A stretch of 42,869 nucleotides of DNA from an uncultured Bacteroidia bacterium (GTDB lineage: Bacteria; Bacteroidota; Bacteroidia; Bacteroidales; F082): the NCBI GenBank assembly GCA_902770835.1, contig CACXUM010000023.1, forward strand, positions 1-42,869, read 5' to 3'. Under the pieces are notes generated by a model. It saw only the letters and a program-made list of their open reading frames with translations, was not told the origin of the DNA and did no database searches. The position numbers and the translations under genes were made by a program. Below are positions 7,623-16,140 of this stretch, one piece after another. Position 1 is the first letter of the stretch; each line of letters starts with the position of its first letter.

Positions 7623-8816
7623 ATGGGCGACTTCATCACATACGAAAAAATCCCCGAAAGGGCAGTCCTTATTGCCGTGGCCTCGAAGAAGCAAGGCCGC
7701 GAGCGCACTGAGGAATATTTGGACGAACTGTCATTCTTGCTCGAAACAGCTGGCGGTGTGCCGGTGGCGCGTTTCGTGCAGGCTATGGACCATCCAAGTA
7801 GCGTAACTTATTTAGGCTCAGGTAAATTAGAGGAAATCCACCAATACATCAAGGCTGAGGACATTAAATTGGCCGTCATCGACGACGAACTGAGCGCGAC
7901 CCAAGCCCGCAACATGGAGCAGGCCTTGGAGTGTCGCGTCCTCGACCGTACCAGCCTGATTCTTGACATTTTCGCTTCCAATGCGCATACGGCTCATGCC
8001 AAAGCGCAGGTGGAATTGGCACAGTACCAATACCTTCTGCCTCGCTTGACCCGAATGTGGACCCACTTGGAACGCCAGCGTGGCGGTATCGGTATGCGCG
8101 GCCCTGGTGAGACTCAAATCGAGACCGACCGTCGCTTGATTCTCGACCGAATTGCACTGCTGAAGGAGAAACTGAAGGAAATCGACATGCAGAAGACTGT
8201 GCAGCGCAAAAACCGTGGCAAGTTGGTGCGCGTGGCTTTGGTGGGTTATACCAATGTGGGCAAATCCACTATTATGAACCTGCTGAGCAAGTCGGAGGTC
8301 TATACCGAGAACAAACTTTTCGCCACTTTGGACACGACCGTGCGCAAGGTGGTGGTGGAAAATTTGCCTTTCCTCTTGTCTGACACTGTGGGATTTATCC
8401 GCAAGCTGCCGCACCATTTGGTGGAGTCGTTCAAGTCGACTCTGGACGAGGTAAGAGAATCTGACATCTTGCTTCATGTGGTCGACATCTCTCATCCCGA
8501 CTTTGAGGCACAGATGGATGTGGTGAACCAAACCTTGGCCGAGTTGGGTTGCGCCGACAAGAAAACCATCGTCGTGTTCAACAAGACCGACGCCTACACT
8601 TGGGAGGAGAAAGACCCCGATGACCTGACGCCACCCACCAAGCGTAACGTATCGTACGAGGAACTGAAAAAGACCTGGATGGCCAAGATGAACGAAAACT
8701 GCATCTTCATCTCCGCCAAAAACCGCGACAACTATCAGGAGTTCAGGGATTTGCTCTACAAGGAGATCCGAGATATGCACGCGATTCGCTATCCGTATGA
8801 TAATTTTTTGTATTGA
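7623..8816 (+). CDS. hflX: GTPase HflX
   Basis: Ribosome-associated GTPase that can split stalled or stressed 70S ribosomes. The N-terminal HflX domain covers about residues 1-195 and includes GGIGMRGPGETQIETDRR (154-171), a strong family marker. It is followed by the G domain: G1 GYTNVGKST (208-216), G3 DTVGF and G4 NKTD. At 397 residues it has the usual Bacteroidetes length. The ATG at 7623 starts 33 bases after the stop of the nuclease-like gene. A good bidirectional terminator follows. Codon and base use match trpS and contrast with the cassette directly upstream. Confidence 0.97.
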   Translation: MGDFITYEKIPERAVLIAVASKKQGRERTEEYLDELSFLLETAGGVPVARFVQAMDHPSSVTYLGSGKLEEIHQYIKAEDIKLAVIDDELSATQARNMEQALECRVLDRTSLILDIFASNAHTAHAKAQVELAQYQYLLPRLTRMWTHLERQRGGIGMRGPGETQIETDRRLILDRIALLKEKLKEIDMQKTVQRKNRGKLVRVALVGYTNVGKSTIMNLLSKSEVYTENKLFATLDTTVRKVVVENLPFLLSDTVGFIRKLPHHLVESFKSTLDEVRESDILLHVVDISHPDFEAQMDVVNQTLAELGCADKKTIVVFNKTDAYTWEEKDPDDLTPPTKRNVSYEELKKTWMAKMNENCIFISAKNRDNYQEFRDLLYKEIRDMHAIRYPYDNFLY

Positions 8817-8840
8817 GGGTACGCGGATTGCCGTAAACCC

Positions 8841-8875
8841 AAAAAAGCCAAGGCGTTTCCACCTTGGCTTTTTTT
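8841..8875. terminator. Bidirectional terminator between hflX and secG
   Basis: AAAAAAGCCAAGG (8841-8853), an 8-base loop and CCTTGGCTTTTTTT (8862-8875) form a stem with a T-tract on each strand. It serves the convergent hflX (+) and secG (-) transcripts. Confidence 0.85.
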
Positions 8876-8894
8876 GTTGGCTTTTGCAAAAGCC

Positions 8895-9254
8895 TTATTC
8901 TTGTCCAGCGGGAGTTTCGCTTTGGGCTGGAGCCTCGTTTGTTGTGGCAGGGACTTCCGTAGCGGGAATGTTGGGCATCATGTTCTCGATTTGCGAACTG
9001 ACTTCACTCTTCAAAGTGCCTTCTTTGGAACTCACGGGCAGGATTTTGCTCGAAAACAGGCAGAGCACTACCAGCACGATAGCCATCGTCCAAGTGGCTT
9101 TTTCGAGGAAATCGGTCGTCTGGCGCACGCCCATCATTTGGTTGGCACCACCGAAGTTGGAAACCAAACCACCGCCTTTTGAGTTCTGAACCAGAACAAT
9201 CAATCCTAATAACACGCTGACAATCAGGATTAAAATTACTACTAATGTGTACAT
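8895..9254 (-). CDS. secG: Preprotein translocase subunit SecG
   Basis: Small inner-membrane subunit of the SecYEG channel. Two hydrophobic segments (about residues 3-22 and 53-70) flank the conserved loop VQNSKGGGLVSNFGGANQMMG, the SecG signature. A low-complexity, P/A/T/E-rich tail after the second segment is common in Bacteroidetes SecG. It is the last gene of a minus-strand run and ends at the shared terminator. Confidence 0.93.
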   Translation of the reverse strand: MYTLVVILILIVSVLLGLIVLVQNSKGGGLVSNFGGANQMMGVRQTTDFLEKATWTMAIVLVVLCLFSSKILPVSSKEGTLKSEVSSQIENMMPNIPATEVPATTNEAPAQSETPAGQE

Positions 9255-9256
9255 GT

Positions 9257-10087
9257 TTAATTATTTAATGTTTGACTTTTTTGACTTTCTTGAAGCCGTT
9301 CAATTTGGGCTGCAAAATAACGACTTTTTTCTGGATATTTCAAGCCTAATTTTTTATAAATTGAAATTGCCTTCTCAAAATAGTTTTGTTGCTCGTATAT
9401 TTTTGCCAAAGTTTCGCTCACGATGTTCTCTTGGTCGATGATGCTGTTTTGGGCCACGGAGATGGGGTTGTAGAACTCGGCCTTGGGTCGCGAGATGCTT
9501 GGATTCTCGGTTATGAATTTGTCTATCAGTTCCTTGCGTGAAAGTTTCTTTGGTGCAGGCTTGCCTGCCTCCTTGCGTTGTTTTTCTTCCTCGATTTCCT
9601 TCAGTCGGTTGGCGATGATGGCTTTCAGTTCGTCGATAGACTTGCGCTTTTCTTCCAACAGGGCCATTTCGGCGGAAAGTTCCTCGTGGCTGCCGCTGAG
9701 GTCGATTTCGGGGATGATGAAGACTTTTTCGCGGATGATGCTACCGTTTTGTTCTTCCTTCGTGTCGATGGATTCGATGGAGGAGAAGACGTTGTCCTTG
9801 GGTTCAAACTCATCGGGAAGGGCTGGAATATCGGGTTTGCTTTCGAGGCGATGCTTAGCTATCATGCTGAGCAAGCGCAACTTGTCGCGATTGGGCATGG
9901 CGGCAGCGGCGCGTTTCAGTTGGCTGTCGTAGTTGGGGCTGCCGATGTTTTGGTAAGCTATGGAAAGGAGCGCATGAGCGATGGAGAAATAAGGGAAGGT
10001 CTTCACCATCTGTTCCACTTCGTCCACGTCATTGCCCTTCATGCGCTCAGGCATTGTCATGTATCCTATCAGTTGCTTGTTGTCCAT
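9257..10087 (-). CDS. Conserved Bacteroidetes protein, coiled-coil with C-terminal TPR-like helices
   Basis: A 276-residue cytoplasmic protein without signal peptide. The N-terminal ~85 residues (MKTFPYFSIAHALLSIAYQ...) look like helical repeats. The middle (about 135-190) is a charged, E/K-rich coiled coil. The C-terminus SETLAKIYEQQNYFEKAISIYKKLGLKYPEKSRYFAAQIERL is a clear TPR-like helix pair. I know such proteins next to lptE and secG in Bacteroidetes but not their function. The start ATG at 10087 lies 2 bases after the lptE stop and 2 bases separate its stop from secG, so it is firmly inside the operon. A role in envelope biogenesis is only suggested by these neighbours. Confidence 0.7.
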   Translation of the reverse strand: MDNKQLIGYMTMPERMKGNDVDEVEQMVKTFPYFSIAHALLSIAYQNIGSPNYDSQLKRAAAAMPNRDKLRLLSMIAKHRLESKPDIPALPDEFEPKDNVFSSIESIDTKEEQNGSIIREKVFIIPEIDLSGSHEELSAEMALLEEKRKSIDELKAIIANRLKEIEEEKQRKEAGKPAPKKLSRKELIDKFITENPSISRPKAEFYNPISVAQNSIIDQENIVSETLAKIYEQQNYFEKAISIYKKLGLKYPEKSRYFAAQIERLQESQKSQTLNN

Positions 10088-10089
10088 AA

Positions 10090-10593
10090 TCACCAATTTA
10101 CCAATGCTTTATTGAAAATGTCTTCCACCAATTGCTCAGTGATGGTCGTCGTGAGTGCCTCTTGCACCGCGTTCAGGTCTTGGTCGCTGGGGTAGTCTTC
10201 GTATCGCGAGAAACTTTGCTCAAAGTCCTTTGTTTCATCGATGCGGTTGCTGAATCGCACGTTGACCGTGATGGTAAGTCGGTTCATGGCGGCGGTCTGC
10301 CCCGAGGTGATGGCCACAGGCATGGTCTTGTAGTCGGTGATTTCGCCTTCAAAGGCGATGTCGCCGCCCGATTCCACCATGTCTAATGTGGTTTGGTTGG
10401 TCATGGCGTCGCGCAAAGCGTTGGTGAAGATGTTGCTCAACATCGGGTTGACGAGTTGGGCGTGGTTCGGGAAATAGTCCACGGAAACGGTTTTGGCCTC
10501 GGCGGGAATCGATGCGCCCGAGAAGGAATAAAAGCCGCAACTGTGGCTCATAAGAGCCAAAACAACAACCACTATTAACGCCTTGATTTTCAT
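10090..10593 (-). CDS. lptE: LPS-assembly lipoprotein LptE
   Basis: Outer-membrane lipoprotein expected to plug and assist LptD, which inserts lipopolysaccharide into the outer leaflet. The signal peptide ends in a lipobox LMSHSC (C19), followed by GFYSFSGASIP, a Bacteroidetes LptE signature. The rest follows the LptE pattern with a beta-strand-rich domain (ITVNVRFSNRIDETKDF). At 167 residues the length is normal. The start overlaps the end of the sigma-54 activator gene by four bases (ATGA). Confidence 0.88.
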   Translation of the reverse strand: MKIKALIVVVVLALMSHSCGFYSFSGASIPAEAKTVSVDYFPNHAQLVNPMLSNIFTNALRDAMTNQTTLDMVESGGDIAFEGEITDYKTMPVAITSGQTAAMNRLTITVNVRFSNRIDETKDFEQSFSRYEDYPSDQDLNAVQEALTTTITEQLVEDIFNKALVNW

Positions 10594-11849
10594 AAATCTA
10601 TGCCGTATTCGTTGATTTTGCGGTAAAGTGTGCGCTCGCTGATGCCCAAAGCTTTGGCCGCGTCCTTTCGCTTACCGCGATGGGCTTCCAAAGCCTTGAT
10701 AATCATTTCTTTCTCATGGTGTTCGAGGGAAAGCGTTTCGGTCGTTGGACCGTTGGTCATTGAGCCTGTCGAAATGACCCCATGGTGCGAAGTTTCCTCG
10801 GCGGGAATGAACTCGGCATATTCCTGCTCACTGACCTCTGGCTCGTCATGGCTTACCCGCGTAACTACCGTGTCGCCGATTTGTGTGACTGAATTGGGTT
10901 GCACGTATGTCGGCTCCATCGGGCGACTGCCGCTCATATTATTGACTTGCGCGCGAAGTTCGGCGATGTCTTTTTTCATATCGAACAATACGCGATAAAG
11001 CAGGTCGCGCTCCGACATACCCTCGGGCGTGTCCTCGCGAGGTAACAATACGGGTAAATTGTTTATCACCCTGTTAGGCAGATACTTGGCCAAGGTCTCA
11101 GTCGTGATGTTGCGGTCGGTTTCCATGATGGAAATCTGCTCCGTGACGTTCTTCAGTTGGCGCACGTTGCCGTCCCAACGGTAGTTTTCCAGCATTTTCA
11201 CGGCCTCGGGCGTCAAAGTGATGGCTGGAATGTGATTGCGCTCGGCAAAATCGGCGGCAAACTTCCTGAACAACAGCGGAATGTCGGCCTTCCTTTCGCG
11301 CAAGGCGGGGATATGGATCGGGATGGTGTTCAACCTATAATAAAGGTCTTCGCGGAAACGCCCACGCTCGATGGCTACGGGCAAATCGACATTGGTGGCG
11401 GCAACGATTCTAACATCGGTTTTCATCACTTTGTTGCCGCCGACGCGGATGAACTCGCCGTTTTCGAGCACACGCAAAAGTCGGGCTTGGGTGGAAAGCG
11501 GTAGCTCGCCGACCTCGTCCAAAAACAAGGTGCCTTTGTCGGCAATCTCGAAATAGCCCTTGCGCTCATTGACGGCACCCGTGAAGGAACCTTTCTCATG
11601 GCCAAACAGCTCAGAATCAATGGTTCCTTCGGGGATGGCACCGCAGTTCACGGCGAAATATTGTCCGTGTTTGCGGGTGCTGTTTTGGTGGATGATCTTC
11701 GGAAACACGTCCTTACCTGTGCCGCTCTCGCCCGTGATGAGCACGGTGAGGTCGGTGGCGGCCACTTGCGCGGCTATACCGATGGCGCGATCCAATTCGG
11801 GGTCGGTGCCGATGATGCCGAAGGTGCGTTTTATTGCTTGTACGTCCAT
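10590..11849 (-). CDS. Sigma-54-dependent transcriptional activator (AAA+ with Fis-type HTH, no receiver domain)
   Basis: A bacterial enhancer-binding protein that remodels sigma-54 RNA polymerase. The AAA+ domain begins almost at the N-terminus: Walker A GESGTGKD (40-47), the sigma-54 contact loop GSFTGA (87-92, a variant of GAFTGA), Walker B LFLDE (108-112) and the FREDLYYRLN motif. A linker of ~100 residues carries the in-frame dispersed repeat at 10755-10779 (ISTGSMT). The C-terminus KRKDAAKALGISERTLYRKI is a Fis-type HTH. There is no regulatory receiver domain. I chose ATG 11849 (MDVQAIKR). An alternative ATG at 11930 would add 27 residues encoded partly by a palindromic repeat, which looks non-conserved. 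Such regulators are often found beside lptE in Bacteroidetes; the target is unknown. Confidence 0.85.
   Translation of the reverse strand: MDVQAIKRTFGIIGTDPELDRAIGIAAQVAATDLTVLITGESGTGKDVFPKIIHQNSTRKHGQYFAVNCGAIPEGTIDSELFGHEKGSFTGAVNERKGYFEIADKGTLFLDEVGELPLSTQARLLRVLENGEFIRVGGNKVMKTDVRIVAATNVDLPVAIERGRFREDLYYRLNTIPIHIPALRERKADIPLLFRKFAADFAERNHIPAITLTPEAVKMLENYRWDGNVRQLKNVTEQISIMETDRNITTETLAKYLPNRVINNLPVLLPREDTPEGMSERDLLYRVLFDMKKDIAELRAQVNNMSGSRPMEPTYVQPNSVTQIGDTVVTRVSHDEPEVSEQEYAEFIPAEETSHHGVISTGSMTNGPTTETLSLEHHEKEMIIKALEAHRGKRKDAAKALGISERTLYRKINEYGIDL
10755..10779 (-). repeat. Dispersed short repeat, core TTCGACAGGCTCA (site C)
   Basis: The core lies on the minus strand between inverted arms GGTCATT (10755-10761) and AATGACC (10773-10779). 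It is inside the linker of the sigma-54 activator and is translated as ISTGSMT. Confidence 0.75.
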
Positions 11850-11891
11850 GTCGTGTTTTCTATCAGCAGGGCTTGCCATATCGCGGTAGCG

Positions 11892-11913
11892 ACAACGGGG
11901 CATGCCCCGTTGT
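11892..11913. repeat. Perfect 22-bp palindrome between pheT and the sigma-54 activator
   Basis: ACAACGGGGCA is followed directly by its reverse complement. The flank GTAGCG on the left is not mirrored on the right. It is likely a REP-like element in the pheT/activator junction; in RNA it would form a GC-rich hairpin. Confidence 0.8.
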
Positions 11914-11930
11914 TGGCAAAGCCCAGCCAT

Positions 11931-14399
11931 TTATCTCAATATTCCTCCCAGTTCTTTCTCCATCGCGCTTTGGATTTTCCCCATCGTCTTCTCAATCACC
12001 TTGTCGGTGAGGGTGGTGGTGGGCGACATCAGCACGAAGCTCATGGCGTATTGTTTCTTGCCTGCCGGAATCTTCTCACCTTCGTAAACGTCGAACAGGC
12101 TCATCGATTGCAGGATTTTGTTTTCCGCGCTCATGGCGACTTTCTTCACCGCGTCGAAGGTGACGTTCTTGTCGAAAATCATGGCGAGGTCGCGGCGCAC
12201 GGCGGGGAACTTCGACAGCGGCTCGAAATGCACTTCCTTGGCCTTGGCCAAGCATTGCATCATCAGCGTCCAGTTGAAGGTGGCGTAAAACACGTCTTTC
12301 TTCAAGTCGAAGTGCTTTAAGGTCTTTTTGCTGAGTTTGCCAAGCGTGACAATCTCCTTACCATCAACGCAATAAGTGGTCGCATAATCGAAATGCGGCT
12401 GGTTGGCTTCCTTGGCTTCGAGTGCATTGAAATCGAACTTGAAATGGTTGAGCACGCCCATGACGTATTCTTTCAGGTCGAAGTAATCGATGGCCTTGGC
12501 TGGAGCATTCCACAACTCGGCCTGTTTGTTGCCGGTGAGGAAAAGGTCGAGGCAGGTGTGCTCGGTGTAGGGTTTCAACGGCTGCTTTTCGTCGCCAACT
12601 TTCGTTCCGTCAAAGAAATAGACATTTCCGAACTCGAAAAACTTCATGTCGCTGACCTTGCGGTTTTGGTTGAAGGCGATGCTCTCCAATCCGCCCCACA
12701 TCAGGGTTTGGCGCATGACATTGAGGTCGCTGCTCAAAGGATTCAGTATCTTGACATTACGCTCTGGCTCAAAGGCGGGGAAAGCCTCGCTATACGCGGC
12801 TTTGGTGAGCGAGTTGTTCATGATCTCGTAGAAGCCGTTGGCGACGAGCATGTCGCTGATTTTCTGCTGCATCTTGTCGGCATCGGGTTTGGCGGCGCGA
12901 CTGATGGAAGCATGAACGCGGCTCGGAATTTCGATGTTATCGTAACCGTAAATGCGCAAGATTTCCTCGACCACATCGGCGGGACGGGTCACATCGACCT
13001 TGCTGGTGTGTACATCCACCACAACGTGTTTGTCGTCTTGTTCAATAACTTGACATTCAAGGCTTTTCAATATATTGACGGCCTGGGTCGGGTCGATGAC
13101 CTTGCCAGCCATTTTGTTCAAATAGTCAAATTTCAAGTTCACGCGGGCAGGGGTGAAGTCGCCGTTTTTCACGTCCTTGATTTCGGAGGAAATCGTTCCG
13201 CCGGCCAACTCCTTTATTAATATGGCGGCGCGTTTCAAGGCGTAGAGGGTGATGTTGGGGTCGGCGCCGCGCTCGTAGCGGAACGAGGCATCGGTTTGCA
13301 GTCCGTGATATTTGGCCGTCTTGCGGATGCTGGTGGGGTTGAAGTAGGCACTTTCGAGGAAGATGTTAGTCGTTTCCATCGTCACGCCCGACTTTTGTCC
13401 GCCAAACACACCGCCGATGCACATAGGTTCTTCGGCGTTGCAAATCATCAGGTTACGGCTGTTGAGCTTGCGCTCCACGCCGTCCAAGGTGACGAAAGGC
13501 GTGCCTTCGGGCAGGCATTTCACCACGACCTTTTTGCCCGTGACTTTGTCGGCATCGAAGGCATGAAGCGGCTGCCCGACTTCCATCAGCACGAAGTTGG
13601 TGATGTCCACGATGTTGTTGATGCTGCGGATGCCCACGGCGGCAAGACGATTCTTGAGCCATGCCGGCGACTCACCGACTTTCACTCCGCTGATGGTCAC
13701 GCCCGAATAGCGCGGGCAGGCCTGTGTGTCTTCAACGACCACTTCGATGTCCAAGTCGTGGTTTTCCACCTTGAAGTCTTCGACAGAGGGGCGGATGAGG
13801 TGGTATTTCGTGGTGTTCTCGCGCTGGTTGAGGGCGGCCACGAGGTCGCGAGCCGAGCCAATGTGCGAGGTGGCGTCGCTGCGGTTGGCGGTGAGGCCGA
13901 TTTCAATCGTGTAATCTTCTTCCACAGGGAAATAGAACGATGCGGGCTTGCCCACTTCGTAATCATCAGGCAACACCATAATTCCTTCGTGCGAGGTGCC
14001 AAGTTGCAGTTCGTCCTCGGCGCAAATCATGCCTTCGCTCACTTCGCCGCGAATCTTGCCCTTCTTGATGGTGATGTGTTCGTCGCCAATCCAGAGTTCG
14101 GTGTTGATGGTGGCCACGAGCACCTTTTGTCCTGCAGCCACGTTGGGCGCGCCGCACACGATGTGTAGCGGTTCCTCGCCGCCCACATCCACGGTGGTGA
14201 TGTGCAGGTGGTCGGAATTAGGGTGGTCGATGCAGGTAAGCACCTTACCCACGACGACACCTTTCAGTGCGCCTTTCACCGACTCAAAACGCTCCAAGTC
14301 TTCCACTTCGAGTCCCGTGGAGGTCAATATCTCGCTGACTTTCTCAGCCGAATAATCGCAGTTGACGTATTGTTTCAACCAGTTATAGGAAATCTTCAT
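11931..14399 (-). CDS. pheT: Phenylalanyl-tRNA synthetase beta subunit
   Basis: Large subunit of the heterotetrameric class II synthetase that charges tRNA-Phe. The N-terminus MKISYNWLKQYVNCDYSAEKVSEILTSTGLEVED is the standard PheT start, so ATG 14399 is used. A tRNA-binding OB domain (about 40-150, with IDHPNSDHLHITTVDVG) precedes B3/B4 (RYSGVTISGVKVGESPAWLKNRL) and B5 (DVTRPADVVEEILRIYGYDNI). A C-terminal FDX-ACB domain begins near SKFPAVRRDLAMI. At 822 residues the length is normal. It heads the minus-strand run into the activator and lptE; pheS is not in the window. Confidence 0.96.
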   Translation of the reverse strand: MKISYNWLKQYVNCDYSAEKVSEILTSTGLEVEDLERFESVKGALKGVVVGKVLTCIDHPNSDHLHITTVDVGGEEPLHIVCGAPNVAAGQKVLVATINTELWIGDEHITIKKGKIRGEVSEGMICAEDELQLGTSHEGIMVLPDDYEVGKPASFYFPVEEDYTIEIGLTANRSDATSHIGSARDLVAALNQRENTTKYHLIRPSVEDFKVENHDLDIEVVVEDTQACPRYSGVTISGVKVGESPAWLKNRLAAVGIRSINNIVDITNFVLMEVGQPLHAFDADKVTGKKVVVKCLPEGTPFVTLDGVERKLNSRNLMICNAEEPMCIGGVFGGQKSGVTMETTNIFLESAYFNPTSIRKTAKYHGLQTDASFRYERGADPNITLYALKRAAILIKELAGGTISSEIKDVKNGDFTPARVNLKFDYLNKMAGKVIDPTQAVNILKSLECQVIEQDDKHVVVDVHTSKVDVTRPADVVEEILRIYGYDNIEIPSRVHASISRAAKPDADKMQQKISDMLVANGFYEIMNNSLTKAAYSEAFPAFEPERNVKILNPLSSDLNVMRQTLMWGGLESIAFNQNRKVSDMKFFEFGNVYFFDGTKVGDEKQPLKPYTEHTCLDLFLTGNKQAELWNAPAKAIDYFDLKEYVMGVLNHFKFDFNALEAKEANQPHFDYATTYCVDGKEIVTLGKLSKKTLKHFDLKKDVFYATFNWTLMMQCLAKAKEVHFEPLSKFPAVRRDLAMIFDKNVTFDAVKKVAMSAENKILQSMSLFDVYEGEKIPAGKKQYAMSFVLMSPTTTLTDKVIEKTMGKIQSAMEKELGGILR

Positions 14400-14422
14400 C
14401 TTCGTACACTTTAAATGAGCGG

Positions 14423-14430
14423 CAAAAATA
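14423..14430 (-). promoter_or_regulatory. Putative -7 box TATTTTTG for pheT
   Basis: On the minus strand TATTTTTG matches TAnnTTTG and lies 23 bases before the pheT ATG. Confidence 0.5.
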
Positions 14431-14494
14431 CGAAATTCTGACAAAATGTCACGCGGAAAATATGAAAGACTTTTGATTAGAGGTTTTTGATTTT

Positions 14495-14586
14495 GCCAAG
14501 TGCCTCGATGAAAACTCGCCAAGTGCCTCGATGAAAATCGGCCAAGTGCCTCGATAAAAACTCGCCAAGTGCCTCGATAAATTTTT
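14495..14586 (+). repeat. Four-copy 23-bp minisatellite
   Basis: Four head-to-tail units, starting at 14495, 14518, 14541 and 14564, share GCCAAGTGCCTCGAT followed by GAAAA or AAAAA and a variable CTC/TCG. No spacers separate them. The 23-base period would shift the frame in each unit. The array fills the gap between the divergent pheT promoter and the promoter of the ATPase at 14647. Confidence 0.95.
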
Positions 14587-14592
14587 CAAAAG

Positions 14593-14625
14593 TTGTTCAT
14601 AATCAAAAAGAAATTACTATTTTTG
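14593..14625 (+). promoter_or_regulatory. Promoter TTG-N22-TATTTTTG for the DUF4143 ATPase
   Basis: TTG (14593-14595) and TATTTTTG (14618-14625) fit the Bacteroidetes -33/-7 pattern. The box overlaps the in-frame TTG codon at 14593, so the true start must be the ATG at 14647. Confidence 0.6.
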
Positions 14626-14646
14626 CAGCGTGAAAAATTTGAATCT

Positions 14647-15939
14647 ATGAGTGACTACAAAAAACGTGTTGCCGAACAGAATCTTGCCGACCATTTGGAT
14701 GCAATGGGTGCCGTATTGATAGAAGGCCCTAAATATTGTGGTAAGACTACGATGGCAATCCAACAGGCCAATAGCGTTTTGCTTATGTCCGACCCTGATC
14801 ATATAGAGCAGAATCTTTCATTGGCGAGGACGAATATCAGGAAATTGTTGGAAGGAGAAACGCCGCGTTTGATTGACGAATGGCAGCTGGCTCCCCAGTT
14901 TTGGGATGCCGTCAGGAACGAGGTTGACCGACGGAATGCAGACGGGCAATTCATCCTGACTGGTTCGGCCGTTCCTCCGCGTCCGACCACTGAAGAGGAA
15001 AAGATTTTCCACACGGGAACGGGAAGAATATCACGGCTGAAACTCCGAACGATGAGCCTTTATGAGTCGGGCGAATCAACGGGGGATGTGAGTTTGTCGT
15101 CACTTTTCGAGGATGCCGAGAAAGTAGAAGGAACAAGCCATGTCGACCTTGATGAACTCGCTTTTTTGGTTTGCCGGGGCGGATGGCCAAAGGCTACGCT
15201 GAAAGAGAATCCCAAGGCAGCCTTGATGCAGGCAAAGCAGTATTACAAAACGGTTGTTGGATTGGACATTTCGAGGGTTGATGGTGTGGAACGCAATGAA
15301 GAATTGGCCAAACGGTTGATGCGCTCCTACGCACGCAACCAAGGCTCGCAGGCCACGTTGGGTACGTTGCTCGCGGATTTGAAAAACAACGAAGCCGACA
15401 CGCTGACGGAGTACACCATTTATTCCTATATCAATGCCTTGAAAAAGATTTTTGTCATAGAGGATTCATTGGCTTGGAATCCGAATCTCAGGAGCAAAAC
15501 CGCCATCCGCACTTCCGACACGCGCTATTTCACCGACCCGTCCATTGCCACGGCTGCTTTGGGCATCGGGCCGAAAGACTTGATTAATGACCTCAACACC
15601 TTTGGGCTGATGTTTGAGACGCTTGCCGTGCGCGACCTGCGCGTTTATGCCGATGCCATAGACGGTACGGTTTACCATTACCGCGACAAGAGCAACTTGG
15701 AGTGTGACGCTGTGGTGCATCTTGAAAACGGTTCATACGGCCTTGTGGAGATCAAGCTTGGCGGTGCGCAGTTGGTGAGGGAAGGGGCAGCCACTTTGCT
15801 TGAATTGGCAGGCAAGCTCGACACGACCAAGATGAAGAAGCCGTCTTTCCTGATGGTGCTGACGGGAATAGGCGAATATGCCTACAAGCGCCCCGATGAT
15901 GGAGTGCTCGTGGTGCCTATTGGGTGCCTGAAAAACTAA
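14647..15939 (+). CDS. AAA ATPase with DUF4143 nuclease-like C-terminus
   Basis: A 430-residue protein of the widespread ATPase-DUF4143 family. The N-terminal P-loop ATPase has Walker A GPKYCGKTT (27-35), Walker B RLIDEW (74-79) and the sensor ILTGSA (103-108). The C-terminal DUF4143 part contains D354 in LECDAVVHL and E368-x-K370 in GLVEIKLG, the residues of a PD-(D/E)XK fold. The family is abundant and sporadically distributed in Bacteroidetes and archaea; the cellular role is not established. It has its own promoter and a hairpin after the stop. A minisatellite precedes it and another ATPase of a different family follows. Confidence 0.85.
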   Translation: MSDYKKRVAEQNLADHLDAMGAVLIEGPKYCGKTTMAIQQANSVLLMSDPDHIEQNLSLARTNIRKLLEGETPRLIDEWQLAPQFWDAVRNEVDRRNADGQFILTGSAVPPRPTTEEEKIFHTGTGRISRLKLRTMSLYESGESTGDVSLSSLFEDAEKVEGTSHVDLDELAFLVCRGGWPKATLKENPKAALMQAKQYYKTVVGLDISRVDGVERNEELAKRLMRSYARNQGSQATLGTLLADLKNNEADTLTEYTIYSYINALKKIFVIEDSLAWNPNLRSKTAIRTSDTRYFTDPSIATAALGIGPKDLINDLNTFGLMFETLAVRDLRVYADAIDGTVYHYRDKSNLECDAVVHLENGSYGLVEIKLGGAQLVREGAATLLELAGKLDTTKMKKPSFLMVLTGIGEYAYKRPDDGVLVVPIGCLKN

Positions 15940-15974
15940 CTATTTGATAATAGTTTTGCTTTTTATCAAATAGT
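15939..15974 (+). terminator. Perfect 12-bp hairpin after the DUF4143 ATPase gene
   Basis: ACTATTTGATAA (15939-15950) and TTATCAAATAGT (15963-15974) are perfect inverted arms around a 12-base T-rich loop. The stem starts at the last base of the stop codon. It is AT-rich and lacks a following T-tract, so it may protect the mRNA end rather than terminate. Confidence 0.55.
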
Positions 15975-15990
15975 CATTGATGTTGAATAT

Positions 15991-16019
15991 CCGTAACCCG
16001 AAAATTTTTGTTATTACGG
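15991..16019 (+). repeat. CCGTAA/TTACGG hairpin 1
   Basis: CCGTAA (15991-15996), a T-rich spacer (CCCGAAAATTTTTGTTA) and TTACGG (16014-16019) followed by AGTAGGTAT. It is a degenerate member of the family formed with hairpins 2 and 3. Confidence 0.65.
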
Positions 16020-16033
16020 AGTAGGTATTTATT

Positions 16034-16082
16034 GATAATCGCTCCGTAACTATATTTTTTTTTGAGTTACGGAGCAAGTATC
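16034..16082 (+). repeat. CCGTAA/TTACGG hairpin 2
   Basis: GCTCCGTAAC (16041-16050) pairs with GTTACGGAGC (16066-16075) around a 15-base T-rich loop. The outer flanks GATAATC and AAGTATC extend the symmetry. It lies directly upstream of the ATPase promoter at 16107. Confidence 0.85.
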
Positions 16083-16106
16083 GTGTTTTGAATGAAGAAA
16101 AAACAC

Positions 16107-16114
16107 TATCTTTG
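16107..16114 (+). promoter_or_regulatory. Putative -7 box TATCTTTG
   Basis: TATCTTTG matches TAnnTTTG. A TTTG at 16087-16090 is 16 bases upstream, somewhat closer than usual. The ATG at 16141 follows after 26 bases. Confidence 0.55.
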
Positions 16115-16140
16115 CAGCGTGAATTACAACCTGTAAGATT

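Noticed and set aside
14495-14586. Possible CRISPR array
   Set aside because: The four 23-bp units are directly adjacent without spacers, and no cas genes are present.
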